The notes: a model not told the origin generated them from the sequence alone. A DNA stretch of 64,000 bases from Toxoplasma gondii ME49 (GCF_000006565.2 NC_031478.1:3615127-3679126), one strand, 5' to 3'. Counted from the first letter of the stretch, positions 35,201 through 47,446 are shown. Program-made: numbers and translations.

Positions 35201-38200
35201 TGGAGCTCGATGCAGAGTAAACGCCGTCCGATCCGTATACGGGCAAGCTGGTGTCGTCTGCACAGTCCGCCGGACATTCGACTACAACGTTAGTCTGGAA
35301 TACCGAAAAAGCCAGTGTTCAACTTTCGACTTGTCTGAGGAAGGTATGCATACGTTTATAATTCCTTCAAAGGCCTCATGCCCTTCGGCAGTAGTGTCGC
35401 AATCAATATCGATATCGGGCCTGAACAGGGTAGCATACAGATGTTTCGCTCATGTGCTCCCATGGTGGAGCACTTACGCTGAGCCTTCGCCTTCGATCGT
35501 GTTCGTTGAACAGATGACAGCTACAAGGGGAGCAGAAGAAAGGTCGAAGAAAGATGTCCTCTCCCCGTTAAGCCCAAGCCCTAGAAGAAAAACTTGCGTA
35601 GCAAAAATTACATGAGGTGGTACTGATAGGACATTCACCCGCAGCATCCATTTTTACTGGAGACGAATCCGGAGCCGACTGGGACAAAACTAACGACGTT
35701 AGGTCAGTAGCTCCATCACTTAGGTCCTGTGAGGTCACATATCATGTTCGCATCTTGTCTACAACGCAGGCGCTAACGCACTCTGTATTCTCCTGTGCAA
35801 GCTCCATAAAGACAGCTGTAGTCAAATGCTAAGGGAACAGCTCCCTTGCCATTAAGATTGAAACCTGTCGGCAAGAGTACGATGAGTCCTAGCCACGCAG
35901 ATAACGCTTCTCTGCTTACCCATCTGATGGAGTGCGCTTAGAATGCTCTGGAAATGCTGGGGACTTTTCGGAACCATCGGTTCCAAGCCAACTCTGGCGC
36001 AGGCATTTCTGACATCGTTGAGCGAAACAACATCATCCAACGTGACACCCGGCTTTCGGGGGGGGTGGCCGTTCCAGACATAGATTGAGGTGCCAGTTGT
36101 CATATCGCAGTACACTCTGAGTGGTGCAGGACTACACTGAGGCATGATCCTGGCAAAAACCCTTTAGCTCTGAGAAATGTTGCTGCTGGAGCACCGACAT
36201 ACCAGTAGAAACCAGAAACAGCTGACGATTCCCTAGTCTTTATCGAATAGCAATCGTCCGCTGGTTTTGCAGGAGAGTCGCCTGACGCCAGCTCGTTGTT
36301 GATGCTGAATCTCGTAAACGAAGAAATGACTCACCCTCTTTCATGCCTGACCGGGCGTTATGCCGATGCATATCAGCGCCAGTAGCGGACTGGAACTGTC
36401 CGAAAATTTTGCCAGCTCTCCTAGACGCTCGTTTCATCCTCTCAACGAACTGGATCTTGTCGTTTCGGCATCCTTCCATTTCAGGCAGCAGTGCTTCGAG
36501 ATCCTTAGCTTTGGTGTTTAAGCCCTTCTGACGAAGGAGTACATCTTCCTCCATTGACGTGATTTTGTCAGCCAAAACGGGGTTGAAGCTCGTAACGTAT
36601 TCAACGAAGTATTTGTCCCTCGCATCATCCGAATTAGCTGCTTGGGTGCACGGAGAGACAGCCGACCCGAGGCGGTTGGCGTAGACGTGCACTTCGTAGA
36701 TACCATAGAAAAAACTGTCGTCAGCCTTTCCCAGGCGAGGGTGTGGCTTGAGCATACGAATTTGAATGAACTGCGCAGCACCTGCATGTAACTCATCGAG
36801 TGTGTCCACTACCGGATTGGCAGGGTTCACTGCCTGTTGGCTGGCAGGAAGAATCAACCTGCGAGCAAAATGCTTGACGAAGTGACCTACACGTATGATT
36901 TTCCGTCGGGGCTGGTGTAGATCTCGTATGACAGCGCCGGATACTCCCACTGGATACGCACGCTGACCACATTGCTGGCCTTTCCTGCAGCACAACCAGA
37001 GGTTGTTGAGAGTGCAAAAATGTATCGCAATGCATGTGTCTCACCCAAATTCACTGTCAAAACAACAGTCTGTTCTGCTTCCCCAACCGGATCGGAGCGC
37101 CAGGATGAGTCCGAGTCTTTATCGATCGCTGCATTCGCCCCATGAGCTGCATCGGAACTGCTGGAGCTACTGGCTGTCGCCTCTCCGCTCCTGATTAAAT
37201 CACCGACACCGGGCGAACTGCCGTTGACATCCTTCTGTGTCATACACCAGGCACCCGCTCTCTGCAAGCGTAGCTGCGAATTGCCTTCGAACGTCCATGA
37301 CGAACGCCCGTCGCCCTCTTCAAGTGCTCGGAGGCAGTCTGTCAAAACAATATTCCCTCCGTCTGGTTACACGTGATGCCATGTACGCCTCTGCCATTGT
37401 TAATGCCACAACTTGTTTGATCCTACCTTCTGTACTACCGTCTTGTAGGGTCATGCACTTTGGAGGGGTGCTCCGAGCACTCACGAGCTGCATCTGAGGA
37501 GTGCTGTACCAGAGCTCCTGCGAAACATACGTGTGAAATGACATTTCCGTTGTACGTAAAAGAAGTAGTAAATCACCCTTCCATCGCCCGCAGCCAAAGC
37601 GGAAGTGCAAGAATCGATAACCACGGAAGAGCCTTCCGAACTGAATTTGCCCGCTTCGACCTGACCAAGGGGGAGACTAGGATAAAAAATTTTAGAGCGT
37701 TTGGATCAACATTTCATACTTGCAGACACATTTCTCCAGCTGGACTTGTTATGCCTCCAATGATCATCATCAATGGCTCGCCGGATCCCAACGGCTTCGC
37801 CTCGTTTATGCCATAGAAGCCGTGAATTTGCTTGCGCATGCCAATGACGACAACTTTTGCTTCTTCATCATGACCGAACAAAATGTCCTCGTCGTACGCA
37901 GCTGATCGTTATACATTCCGTGTTGAACGTTGACAGGTAGACATATCATGTGCTCTCTAACCTTCAGAGCTTCCTGCAGGTCTCCACGGCAAGGCAACAT
38001 GGTAGTCGACACCGTTCGAAGAAATGGCAACTTGGACTTCCTGACAGCCAAGTGCCAGAAACGTGTAACCCTGTCTGACTTTGCATGTGGTTTTTAATTA
38101 CCCCTGGAGCATATTGCCAGCGGACGCGGACTCCTTTGATCTTTCCGGGGGTCGCCAGATACCCCGTCCACGTTACTGTGTGAAAAGGTAACCACTTCGC

Positions 38201-38432
38201 TGGCTGTAGTCTCAATCGAATTTTACCTACCTTGTTCATCGTCCGGGAGGCCACCAGCGCTGCTCCAGTAACCTGTGCCTGGTTGGATCGCACGCTGAGC
38301 AACAAATTCGGGACCTTCTGTGGATGTTGCAGAGCAGTCATTGAACACGTAGAAGTCTGACGCATCGTGCTGGGCCGAACAATGAACAACGCATCCAAGA
38401 AGGAGCAAGATACCACACCAGTGATTCCTCAT
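32290..38432 (-). CDS. Secreted CCp1/CCp2-like multidomain lectin with LCCL domain
   Basis: Twenty-five exons, 1,483 residues, every phase consistent: 38432-38231, 38175-38102, 38040-37962, 37901-37720, 37517-37427, 37338-37045, 36984-36891, 36840-36335, 36221-36203, 36149-35920, 35815-35763, 35726-35639, 35520-35478, 35420-35354, 35294-35022, 34960-34798, 34740-34605, 34550-34187, 34131-33878, 33822-33579, 33519-33420, 33361-33244, 33188-32865, 32801-32522, 32463-32290. A signal peptide (about 1-20) precedes F5/8-C (25-160), ricin-type lectin (160-245), F5/8-C (255-400), a helical stretch, NC module (505-590; SGFYWIMPQC, LRVYCDM), LCCL (675-765; CPADC, SSICRAAIHAG), ConA/levanase-like lectins (880-1335) and two Cys-rich modules. 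Plasmodium CCp1/CCp2 have similar content and length (about 1,600) and are surface complexes of gametocytes and gametes; a role in coccidian sexual or oocyst stages is inference. Exons at 35815-35478 are the least certain. Confidence 0.9.
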
Positions 38433-39478
38433 TATAGGCACTGTCTATAACACAACCATGACGGGGAAACCCTTTTAAAGACCCAGTCTCAACTCTCTAT
38501 CGAGACCACTGAGAGTCTGACGGTTTATTGGAAATCAGTTCAGGAGCATGGCGTCGGGCGGGTGTGGTGTGCTTCCGCTGCCTTACCACTGTAAGTACAC
38601 TGCAATACAAGCTGACTTCACAAACAACGTAAGCCACAGTCCAATTACCTGGCCTTATGAGTTCAGATTTCCCCTGGAAAAGTGGCTTTTACTCGAATGT
38701 GACGCGACTTTCAATCACTGGCAAGCTTGCACCATTGGGGCACTTCGTGAGTTGCACAGCCGTGAACGAGATAGTGTAAGTCAGTGAATGTCAAAAGTCT
38801 ACTCAGGCGTATCTGGCACATTCACCTTTTATCCGTGCATTTTCGCCTTGACACTGCAAAAAAATCAGTCTATGTGGTTCTGCATCAGCATCTCATTTAC
38901 AAGATGCAATGGGACAAAACTCACAGTGGTTTTGCACGGCGAACTATTACGGCAACCAATTCGCGGTGCTATCGTATTTGCAGTGATAGCTTTATGCTAA
39001 AATCTGTATGCAACCTGCAGCTGCATGTTGGCAGCTCATGATGACTCTTGCTCATTAGCCAAGTCACCGTGCCTATTAAAAAGGATAGTCCGCGGTAGAG
39101 TGGTTCCAGGATGCCTTTCGTAAGTAGCTCGCGAAATACCCTACATAAGCAGCCGAATGACAACCTGACGAACTGCACGAGGCTAGCCTCTTCCATCTGA
39201 GAAGGCTGACTTCCAGTGTGGAACTCCCTGGTCCATTTTGGCTTGTATTATGGCGTGTTGCCTAGCTTGCCACACACGCCGGTCCGCCTGGATAACGAAA
39301 CCCCGCTCACATTGTTTACCATAGGGTGCTCTGCACCCGAGGTGAGAAACTCAGGAATGACAAAGTGTTCGTGGTAGACGTAAGATTCACGGATACAATC
39401 TGTCTCGTTGAAAACGTCACACGCCTCTGAGGGATCAATGGACAACAGAGACATACGCAACCGACGAGCACCATACGG
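38433..39478. other. Intergenic region upstream of the CCp-like gene
   Basis: This spacer should hold the 5' UTR and promoter of the CCp-like gene and the 3' UTR of the RPC31-like gene, both minus strand. Open frames here are under 90 codons and show no family resemblance or splice support. Confidence 0.5.
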
Positions 39479-40414
39479 TTAAAAGACACCCCCGTCATCC
39501 CCTTCATCCAAGTGGTCATCAACATCTTCGTCCGCATAGTAGTCATGTGCGTAATCATCTCCTCCAAAATCTTCAAGTTCCTCAGCTGGAAATAGCTCGT
39601 CTGCAAGACACACAAACAACATCGACATCCGAAAGAATAAAGCCACGTCTCGCGATTGGAAAATGAGTCACGGGTGAGTCTCTAGGATGCATGGCATAAC
39701 CTATACAGGAAACAGAAAATGCTCCCTTGCGCCGTAGGTTCTCGACAGTGGCTCGTATAAAGGCAACGTACCGTCATTCTTTTCCTCGGTGCCTGCATTC
39801 CTTTGCTTTTCGTCAGTTCCCCTGCCCTCGCTCTCCTTCTGTTCCATCTCTTTCAGCCGCTGACGACGAGAATCTGACGCGCACAATCTGCCTGCTCCGC
39901 GGGTCGGGCGGATAAGCTTTGATTGCAGAAGCTCTGGAGGAAAGTACTCTTTTCGACAGTGAGCAACAATTGCATCCTTCTGGAGCTCCAAGTCGTACAT
40001 TTGGCTTTGGCTTCGATTGGAATACCTCACAACTTCGGGCTTGGGTGGACGATCGGGAATATGGAACTCCGAGCTACGCCAATAATTCGATAATAGTCGA
40101 TGAATGAGGACCAGACAGCCCATCGATGGGTCAAGACGGCTCGCGCGCCGAAGTTCTGGATTCGGCGGATAAAGTGGAGCTTCCTCGATGACAGGCCCTG
40201 GAAAAGCAATCAGAGCAAAGACCACAAAGTGCCCTTAAATCATATGTGATTTACCCTGTAACGTCCGTTAGACATGATGCAAAGATACAGGCTTGCCTAC
40301 TGTCAGTACTGAAGCAACAGCGGAGTTCTTACCTCGGCGTTCGGTCCCGTCACGGACCCAAGGTTTCCGATCACCCGCAAAACTTCCGCCCCTTCCTCCC
40401 CTGCCTCCTCTCAT
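39479..40414 (-). CDS. RPC31: RNA polymerase III subunit RPC31/RPC7-like
   Basis: Three exons, 40414-40333, 40197-39772 and 39600-39479 (TAA), join in phase 1/1 to give 209 residues; human POLR3G has 223. The start is ATG at 40414. The N-terminus is Arg/Gly-rich (MRGGRGGRGG), as in yeast Rpc31. A middle segment with PLYPPNPELRR and LIHRLLSNYWRSSEFHIPDR matches the conserved part that contacts the Pol III clamp region. The C-terminus is a long Asp/Glu tail with interspersed Tyr and Gly (ELEDFGGDDYAHDYY), the family hallmark. The family role is in initiation on tRNA, 5S and U6 genes as part of the RPC82-RPC34-RPC31 subcomplex. Identification rests on overall pattern because this subunit evolves fast. 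It is transcribed away from the small plus-strand gene at 40872. Confidence 0.8.
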
Positions 40415-40871
40415 CCTGAGTGCTCCTTCAGATTACAATGAATCAATACATCATGTTTTGTATGAGTTGCTGGCGACGTCGCCGTCCTGGAAGATCAATT
40501 CTGCCAGATATCTCCCGGGAGGACTGAGACACCTAACGCCACCACACTATGCTGGCAATACACACCAAACCTTCAACGGCACTCATTTGCCGGGTACAGG
40601 ACGATTTGTAAGACCTGAAGGCAGAAATACTAAATGTTACCCGGAGAAAAGAGCTGTTATGACTACAACGACTGCAGGCTCGCTCGACGGCATCGGTACT
40701 CCGCGGTTCATGCATGCACGCTTGGAGCAACTCTTCAACCTTTCATTGCATGCATAATGCATGGAGCAGTGACTACAATAACGAGATGTGCTCATACTTT
40801 TCTGTGTTTGAGCACATTTTCCCCACTTCGTTTGGTTCTTACTACCTTTTTGAGCATATGCTAATGTATCG
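40415..40871. promoter_or_regulatory. Divergent promoter region with two TGCATGCA palindromes
   Basis: This 457-bp spacer separates the minus-strand RPC31-like gene from the plus-strand gene at 40872. Perfect TGCATGCA sites lie at 40711-40718 and 40747-40754. GCATGC-type motifs are recurrent cis elements in Toxoplasma promoters and fit ApiAP2 binding. Shared control of both genes is inference. Confidence 0.4.
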
Positions 40872-41740
40872 ATGTCGAATAAATCTTTGTCAACAGCGAG
40901 GGGGAGAGATGGAGGCACAAAACATGTGGGAGCTTCTCCGTCTCACTCCTCAGAGGCGGTGAAGCAAAACAAGAAGGGCTCCGCATGCGCCAGTCTCCCG
41001 GGGAAACGTAGAGAAAAAGATAGCGCTTCCACTGACGAAGCTAGAGCTGCATCGATGAAAAAACTCGTTGAGGCATATATGGAGAAGAAGTTCTTGTCGA
41101 AGTTTGCCCCGAAGAGGACTAAAACTGCACGGATGCGTTGCACGAAGAGCCAGCAGCATGAACGGCACCGCCAACAACTCAAGATCAGGCAGAGGAAAGC
41201 TGGAACACGTGATTCATTGAACAGTTCTGGAGATGATCCATCTCGTGTACAGGGAGCAGGTTGCTGTCCCGGCAAGGGACAAATGAATCAGCGACATGTT
41301 CACCAAGTCTGCAGCGCGGTAAGCTGTGGAGCGATATAGGAGGTGGCGTAATCGGACCATATTGGGTTGACGCTGAACGCAACGTGGTAATCAGTTGTGG
41401 CAAAAAGAGCTCCCGTTCGGGTGGCATACTAATGGGCGGATGTTTTTGCGATCCGTTCTTCCGGAGGGGCAATGTGGAATCTTCTACGGGGCGAGTGACG
41501 TGCATCGAGTATGCTTTGCAGTGTATATTCGCGCCGCGGTTCACCATCAGACTGCCAACCTTTGTTGTGGCCGACACTGACACCTTTATATTTCCTTCTT
41601 CTGTCTAGATATATTCGCGGCGAGTGGACGAATCTGATGGGTTAGCTTTGTGCACGGTTTGCGATGGTTTCTTTGCGCATGCGGTGGTTTTGACATCGCG
41701 AAATGACGACAGTGCACCTGGTTGCCACTACTTTGTATAG
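40872..41740 (+). CDS. Unrecognised two-exon gene, 192 residues, basic N-terminal half
   Basis: Exon 1 is 40872-41318, ending at GCG|GTAAGC. Exon 2 is 41609-41740 (TAG), preceded by a strong acceptor, tttccttcttctgtctag. Both junctions are phase 0 and the frame stays open across the join, which is the main support. The first 110 residues are rich in Lys, Arg and Ser with a predicted helix around MKKLVEAYMEKKF and a basic run near APKRTKTARM. The second exon contains CTVCDGFF and a further Cys-His pair that might bind zinc. I recognise no family. The basic composition suggests a nuclear or nucleolar protein, but that is inference. It may have an additional 5' exon, or not be a real gene. Confidence 0.45.
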
Positions 41741-42604
41741 TCAGTTCACCGTCGACACGGATCACGATTGTTTCGACGTGCGACACTAGCTCGCAAGGTC
41801 GCAATGCTGCTTGTCGAGTTTATCTTTAATGCCCAGGGCATGATATAACCATGGCAGGTGCTTTTGTGTGTTTTGCGACTCTGGCACAACAGGCCCTCGC
41901 CGAACTGCGTTTTTTTTAAGACATCGTTCTTGGATTAGGTTCAAGGGCATCGAGCTAAACGTCATCACCTGAAGATCGCCGCCGCCCTTGAGAACATTTT
42001 ATGAGAGGTGAATCATCCCCCTTACTGTGTGTTGGTCTGCGACTTCATACCGTCCGGTTGTGAATTTTTAACGGATCAACTAGACGTAAACTGCAAGTAA
42101 ACGGACATTTCTGCGCGATCCGTCTGATCGACTGGAGGGATGTGTCCTTTAATGCACTCATGTGCCACTCGTATGAATCCTCTGGTTTCTGCCGGCGTTT
42201 CTTGAAAGGTCAATCTCCTCCCACAGTCCACGGCTTTTTTCAACCAAGAGTCGGGCAGTCTTCCACAAAACCTTTCAGTGATTACTCCTCACTGTTGAAT
42301 ACCTTCGTTTGCATGTCTTGGCTGACATAAACAGGACACAGCTCATTATTTTCACTGGCGGTACTGTTGGTCTCGAACAATCAATTCGCTCGTGTGTACA
42401 CCAGCCAACCCCAAGCGTGTTTCAGACTGCATCCAAACCCCCGATATTGCTACAAGAACCGCCAGTATCGACACAACGAAACACAGAAATACAGCGCAAT
42501 ACAGCCTTTGGTTTGTACCAGTCCAAGCACACCCAAGGGTAACAACGTCGGCGCTTGGAAGGTGATATGGATAGTACCGATCCGCACGGTATGATGCAGC
42601 TTCC
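41741..42604. other. Intergenic region between convergent genes
   Basis: This should hold the 3' UTR of the plus-strand gene at 40872 and the 3' UTR of DSK2 on the minus strand. I see no supported coding exon, repeat or RNA gene. Confidence 0.5.
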
Positions 42605-45600
42605 CTAGTTGCCAATTCCCCGCTCTAGCAGGCGACTAATGGCAGCATTCACGTCTCCGCCTGTCTCCTGCAGTGCCTGGATATTTGCGTCCCTGTCAAT
42701 AAAACCCATTTCTCTGAGGGACTCGAGCTGCCGGGCAAACCTGAAAAGAAGAAAGGAAAATCAAGCAGCAACAAACACGCTCGCCTTCGCTCCCTAGCCC
42801 CATCCCGTCACATGGTCCTTCACCACCGTTCAAACGCTGGGACGTGCTCTGCGTTGCTCTTTCCGCTCATGTCACCACTGAAACTGGATCCCAGGGCTAC
42901 AAAGCAGTAGAGTAATAAAGGAATGCCACGCCGAGACTCTCGTCTATGGATATCGTTCCTGGTGCTCGTCGACAGGTTCTCACCGTTCCTCCGGCGGTCG
43001 TGTGTCTGCGGCAGGGTTACCCGGCATGCTCCCGAAACTCCCCATGCTTCCAAATCCTCCCATGAATGGATTGGCGCCTGGCATTCCCCCAGAAACTCCG
43101 CCATTGCCAAAGACGTTCATCATCTGGCTCATGAGTTCGGGGTTCTGTTGAAGCATCTGCTGTGCCTGTTGCATCATCGACATTAAATCGGGCTGTCCTG
43201 CACCACCTGTTGCTCCAGGCACCCCTCCCAATCCAGCACCTAATCCTGCACCCGGGGTCGCAGTGGCACCTGCACCTGGACAGGTGCACAAGAGCACGCG
43301 CATACAAGAGACACACCACAGTAACTACGCCAAACCCATCAGTGGTCATTTGTGTCTGTAGTCAGCTTCTGTTCGCCTGCCGTTATTCGTGCCGCCTAGG
43401 CACAGTCTAGAGGCGAATGGCATCACTAGTTTGCCAGCGACATAACCTCGACTCGTAGTTCCTTCTTTGCTGGGCCCGGCAGATGCCAAGGCGTTCGCAT
43501 GAAACCCTGCATATAGGTGCTGGAAAGTAAACCGCTCGTCCGTCCACAGTTGTACTGCGAGACCTTTGAACTGAAGAGTCAGGTTGACTGCTAACAGAAC
43601 GAAGCAATCCCGTTGACTGTGCACACCTATTCGGCAAGCTATAAGAATAGAAAACGATCTAGAAGTCCACACCTGATGAGCCGTCGCCTTGAGCAGTGCT
43701 CTGCTGCGCACGCTGCATGTTTTGCATCGCCTGTTGCATTTGAAGGGACGCCTAAATTCAACAAAAACGAAATGCATCAGAACTCTAGCGTAACGGCGAT
43801 GAAAAGTCGCGTACCGTATGGCATGCAATCCACAGAATCATCGTGCTGAGGCACGCTGCAGGTGAATCGGCGAAATCTGCGCCTTGCCGGGTTACTTGCG
43901 TGTCGCTTCTGCTGTATTTACCACTTTAGCGTGTCTCTCTGTCCGACTGTACGGTGGCAGGCCACAACGCCAGCCAATTTGCGGTGTGTCGCTTGCGTGG
44001 CGACCGTGTCCGCCTCTGTTTCGCATCACACTCACCTGCATCATCTGGGGATTGAGGAACGTTCGCAGCAGCTCAGGATTGTCCAAGACGTTTTGCATCA
44101 TCGGCTGAGAGTGAACAGAGACAACCCATCAAGGCAAAGCCTCGGACGATAAAAACAGGTGCCACAGCGTATTTCGAGTTTGTCACCGACACAAAAGCAC
44201 ACGCCTCTGCGTTTGAAATGCAACCTGCCCCGCTACACGTCTACGAACCACGCGCTGGTCCAAAGCGGTGCTACCTGTGAGAATCATGTTTCGTCAACAC
44301 GGAAGACCAACCCTCCGAAGAAACTGCGTTGCTTACCATCATCTGTCGCAGCATGGGATTGCTTTCCATCATCGTTCGCAACATCTGGGGGTTCTGAGAC
44401 AGGTTCTGCATGGTTTGCTGCAACAGAGGGCTCTGCATCAACTGCATAAGAGTGTCTGGATTCATGTCCGGTGGCAGCCCAGGCATTCCAGGCATCCCTG
44501 ATGTGCTGTCCTGTGCGCCTGGCATTCCGGTTCCAGGCATGCCTGCACCCATACCTGGCACAAAAACAATATACACACGACAGGAAAAAACGCAAGACAC
44601 GCACTCAATGTTGCAAGAGCAGACTGTTAGTCGACGTTTATCACGTTTGGTAAAAGGCAAGTCTCGAACCCTCAATCCAAAGGCCCTTTCAACGGGGCAT
44701 GCGGTTCTCCGATCGCGAAGATCGAAGCGAAGTGACTTTCCACGGCAAGCAGCAGAGAAGCCGCCACGAAGAAAAGCATCAGAAGAATTGATGCACGCTG
44801 CCTGCCTTGTTCCCTGCAATTCGGTACGTGGAAGTCGTCATACGGCGCCGTACCACCGTTCCCAACTCTGCTTCATCAATGTGTTTCAGGCTAGTTCACA
44901 CGTTCGTTTTCACATGCTGTTCATCTGGAAGCGGGAAGACGGAATCGTTATCGAGTGCCAGGTAGCCCTGGACAAGAAATTGGCGTACCTCCTCGCATAA
45001 ACATCTGCAAGAAAGGGTCCGCAGTCGGGTTCGGAAGAGGGGGCGCCGAGGCAGCAGCGCTGGTGTTGGTGCTTGATGTCCGAGCAGCTGTACAGAACAC
45101 ACAAGGGAGATGCTCGAAAGCGAATTTGCCGCTTTATTCCATTCTGCAAGACCAACCGCAAATGCTAAAGGCAGCTACTCTTAACATTGGATCCAATCAA
45201 GACAGATGAGGCCGGAGAAGCACTCGGCGTGTCGTTCGTACCAGACGAATCGGAACTGGGTTGCGAGGCAGAAGAGGATCCGCCAGCTGGCGCATTGTTG
45301 GATGAAGCCGCAACTGCGGCTGCGCTCTTCACCAAGTGAATGATGTGTCCGTCTTGGACATCATGTGTAGAAATTAAGTCGGCGTCCTTAAGGATCCGTC
45401 CTAACAGTCCACAAACGCACGGAAAAAACAGTTCGAGTCCTGGTCGTGGTCAGCACGCCTTAGGCGGAATACTTCGTCGAGCAATCTCCGAAGCCATTTC
45501 ACAATCAGACGTGTCCAAAATACCGTCTTCGATATCATTTACGGAACCCTGTGCACACCCCTCCCTGTGCGGGTCTGAACCTGCCACCTCGGACCCTTGT

Positions 45601-46036
45601 TCTGGGCTATTCCAAAACAGCCGGGTGTTATGTGTTCCCTTCGCACATGTGGGAGAGTTGAGTGCATCTCGTACGGTTTGTAATGCTTAGGAAATAGTAT
45701 ATCGCAAATGTGACCATTTCTGGCTTATCCTGCCCGAAAAACACTACGTAGCGTAACGGAACAACACCCTCTGCTGCTGACTGAAGCATAGCTTGTTGGC
45801 GGATCCGGAACGACAGTAGGTATGTCATGACTGAGTCGTGGGAAGCATTGCGAACTCGGTTTTCTCAAGTCAAGCACAGTTCTCTAACCTTTGTAGATGA
45901 GACGTTGAGCCTGGACCGGAATTTCAGTTTGAGTAGCGCATTTCTCCTTGACCTGCTTGACAGTCCACTCAGGTTCCAGTTCGAGAACAAACTGGCTCCC
46001 CCCGGAGACCTTGAACGTCACTTTTGCGGGCGGCAT
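42605..46036 (-). CDS. DSK2: DSK2/ubiquilin, proteasome shuttle factor
   Basis: Eight exons: 46036-45889, 45400-45242, 45087-44989, 44554-44337, 44104-44036, 43751-43673, 43275-42984, 42740-42605 (TAG). They sum to 400 codons, 399 residues, with consistent phases. Residues 1-75 form a ubiquitin-like domain ([20 protein letters not shown], then [18 protein letters not shown]). A Ser-rich linker leads to STI1-type Met/Gln/Asn-rich segments ([65 protein letters not shown]). The C-terminal 45 residues are a UBA domain ([20 protein letters not shown]). The family delivers ubiquitinated clients to the proteasome: UBL binds proteasome receptors, UBA binds ubiquitin, STI1 binds exposed hydrophobic segments. 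The start ATG opens the UBL directly, as expected. The length fits yeast Dsk2 (373) better than human ubiquilins (about 600). Confidence 0.95.
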
Positions 46037-47446
46037 AATGGAAAAAGGACGAACGAAACGTCTTTCGTAGTGATGGGCAGACTACGGGTTAACAGTGACC
46101 GGATTCAGTCGGGGTTCCTCAGAGTCGGCCGCAGAAAACCGTGGAGGCAAGCACTGAAGGAGTCCCCTATTGTCACCGGAAAAATGTGGTGCGGATAACA
46201 CAGCAAGTTCTTAAAGAGGTTTGTTTCTGGACAAATGCCACAGTTGATTTCAGGCAAACTGCCCCCCGCAAAACCGCAGGCAAAAGCAGTACGCAACAGC
46301 GTCCTTCAGAACCACCCCAACTTGGGTTCCGGGAGTGGAGAAACTCGCTCAATTTCTAGGACTCTGTGGCAGCGTTTTAAGACAAGAACATATTCTGCCC
46401 ACGCACGAGTAGATGGCTGAGAAAAGCATGTGTCAATTCGAAACGAAACGCAATTGGCATCAGTGGACTACGAGAAAAAAAATCGCACGGCGCCTCCACC
46501 GTTTTCCGCAACTTGTTCGGTCTGGGCGTAGTTCCGCAGCTCACAGTTCGTTGCGGTCTTTCCCAAACTCCCAGACAGGACTCTAGAGGGAGGACTTGAT
46601 AAGGTTCCCGCGCAAGGACAACACAGAGGTCGACGGTTACTCGTGATTCACGCAGAAACTTTGCTGAAACAGAATCTTAGCTATTATGTGCGTCGGCTGC
46701 CCAACCCAAAGTCAACAAGGTGCAGGGGGAAGAAACGGGGGGGGGGAGAGCAGCTGATGCCACGTTGTTTCACGTCTTCTGGACCCTCGAATATAGGTCC
46801 CAGTCCGTCTGTCTCATAAGCGACGTTAGTTTCGGAGGCTGAAATGTCACGAAATGTTGCCCGGAAACCTTCCTCCATTCAGTGTATCTTCGGCTTTTTG
46901 CGGCTGCGTCGTTTTTCGACTTCCGACACCGCCAGCACACTTCACTGTGAGTGTCCCTGACACACGCTTGTGCACGCTGGCGGAGACTGGGTGGAGATTC
47001 CATAGACTGTCACGAAATCGAGGAGGCTTAATGGAAGACCCGCCTGTGGTCCGCGAACCTTTTGTAGGGAGTCTGGTCAGCCAAAAGAGTGATTGTCTCA
47101 CTTTGGCAAGCACCACCCGAGTCTTCAAAAAGTGCCGTCGAGCCATTAGCACTGATTGCCGGGCACACGGGAGACAGCGGAAATACCCGGGCACAAAAAG
47201 TGTCTCGATTCCTGGTGGCTAGGCGTACGAACCTCTGGTAGACGACCCGATGGTAACTGGGTCAGAAAAAGTCAAAAGACCGATTCAGCGTGTCACTGTG
47301 TGGCGTCCTGAAGGGAAGTAGAGCGCTGGCCGTCTGGGGTGTCTCTGTGTCCTATTCGGGGTATCGCCTCGCTGCTGCTGGGACATTAAAGATTTTTGGA
47401 TTTTTTTCGGGAGTCCTCACTCTTTGCCGCTACTTTTCCTGGCACC
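46037..47446. other. Divergent intergenic region between DSK2 and the CysQ-like gene
   Basis: DSK2 is read leftward and the nucleotidase rightward, so both promoters and 5' UTRs should lie in this 1.4 kb spacer. A run of G occurs at about 46738-46747. No open frame has splice or family support. Confidence 0.5.

Noticed and set aside
36859..36890. A 32-nt intron in the CCp-like gene ending at gctcgcag
   Set aside because: It is too short for normal splicing. The next in-phase acceptor (ttcctgccag, ending at 36841) gives a 50-nt intron with a better pyrimidine tract.
45183..45241. Reading DSK2 exon 2 through to a later donor (gttaag)
   Set aside because: That donor is phase 0 and cannot join the phase-1 acceptor of the next exon. 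The gtacga donor at 45241 fits.
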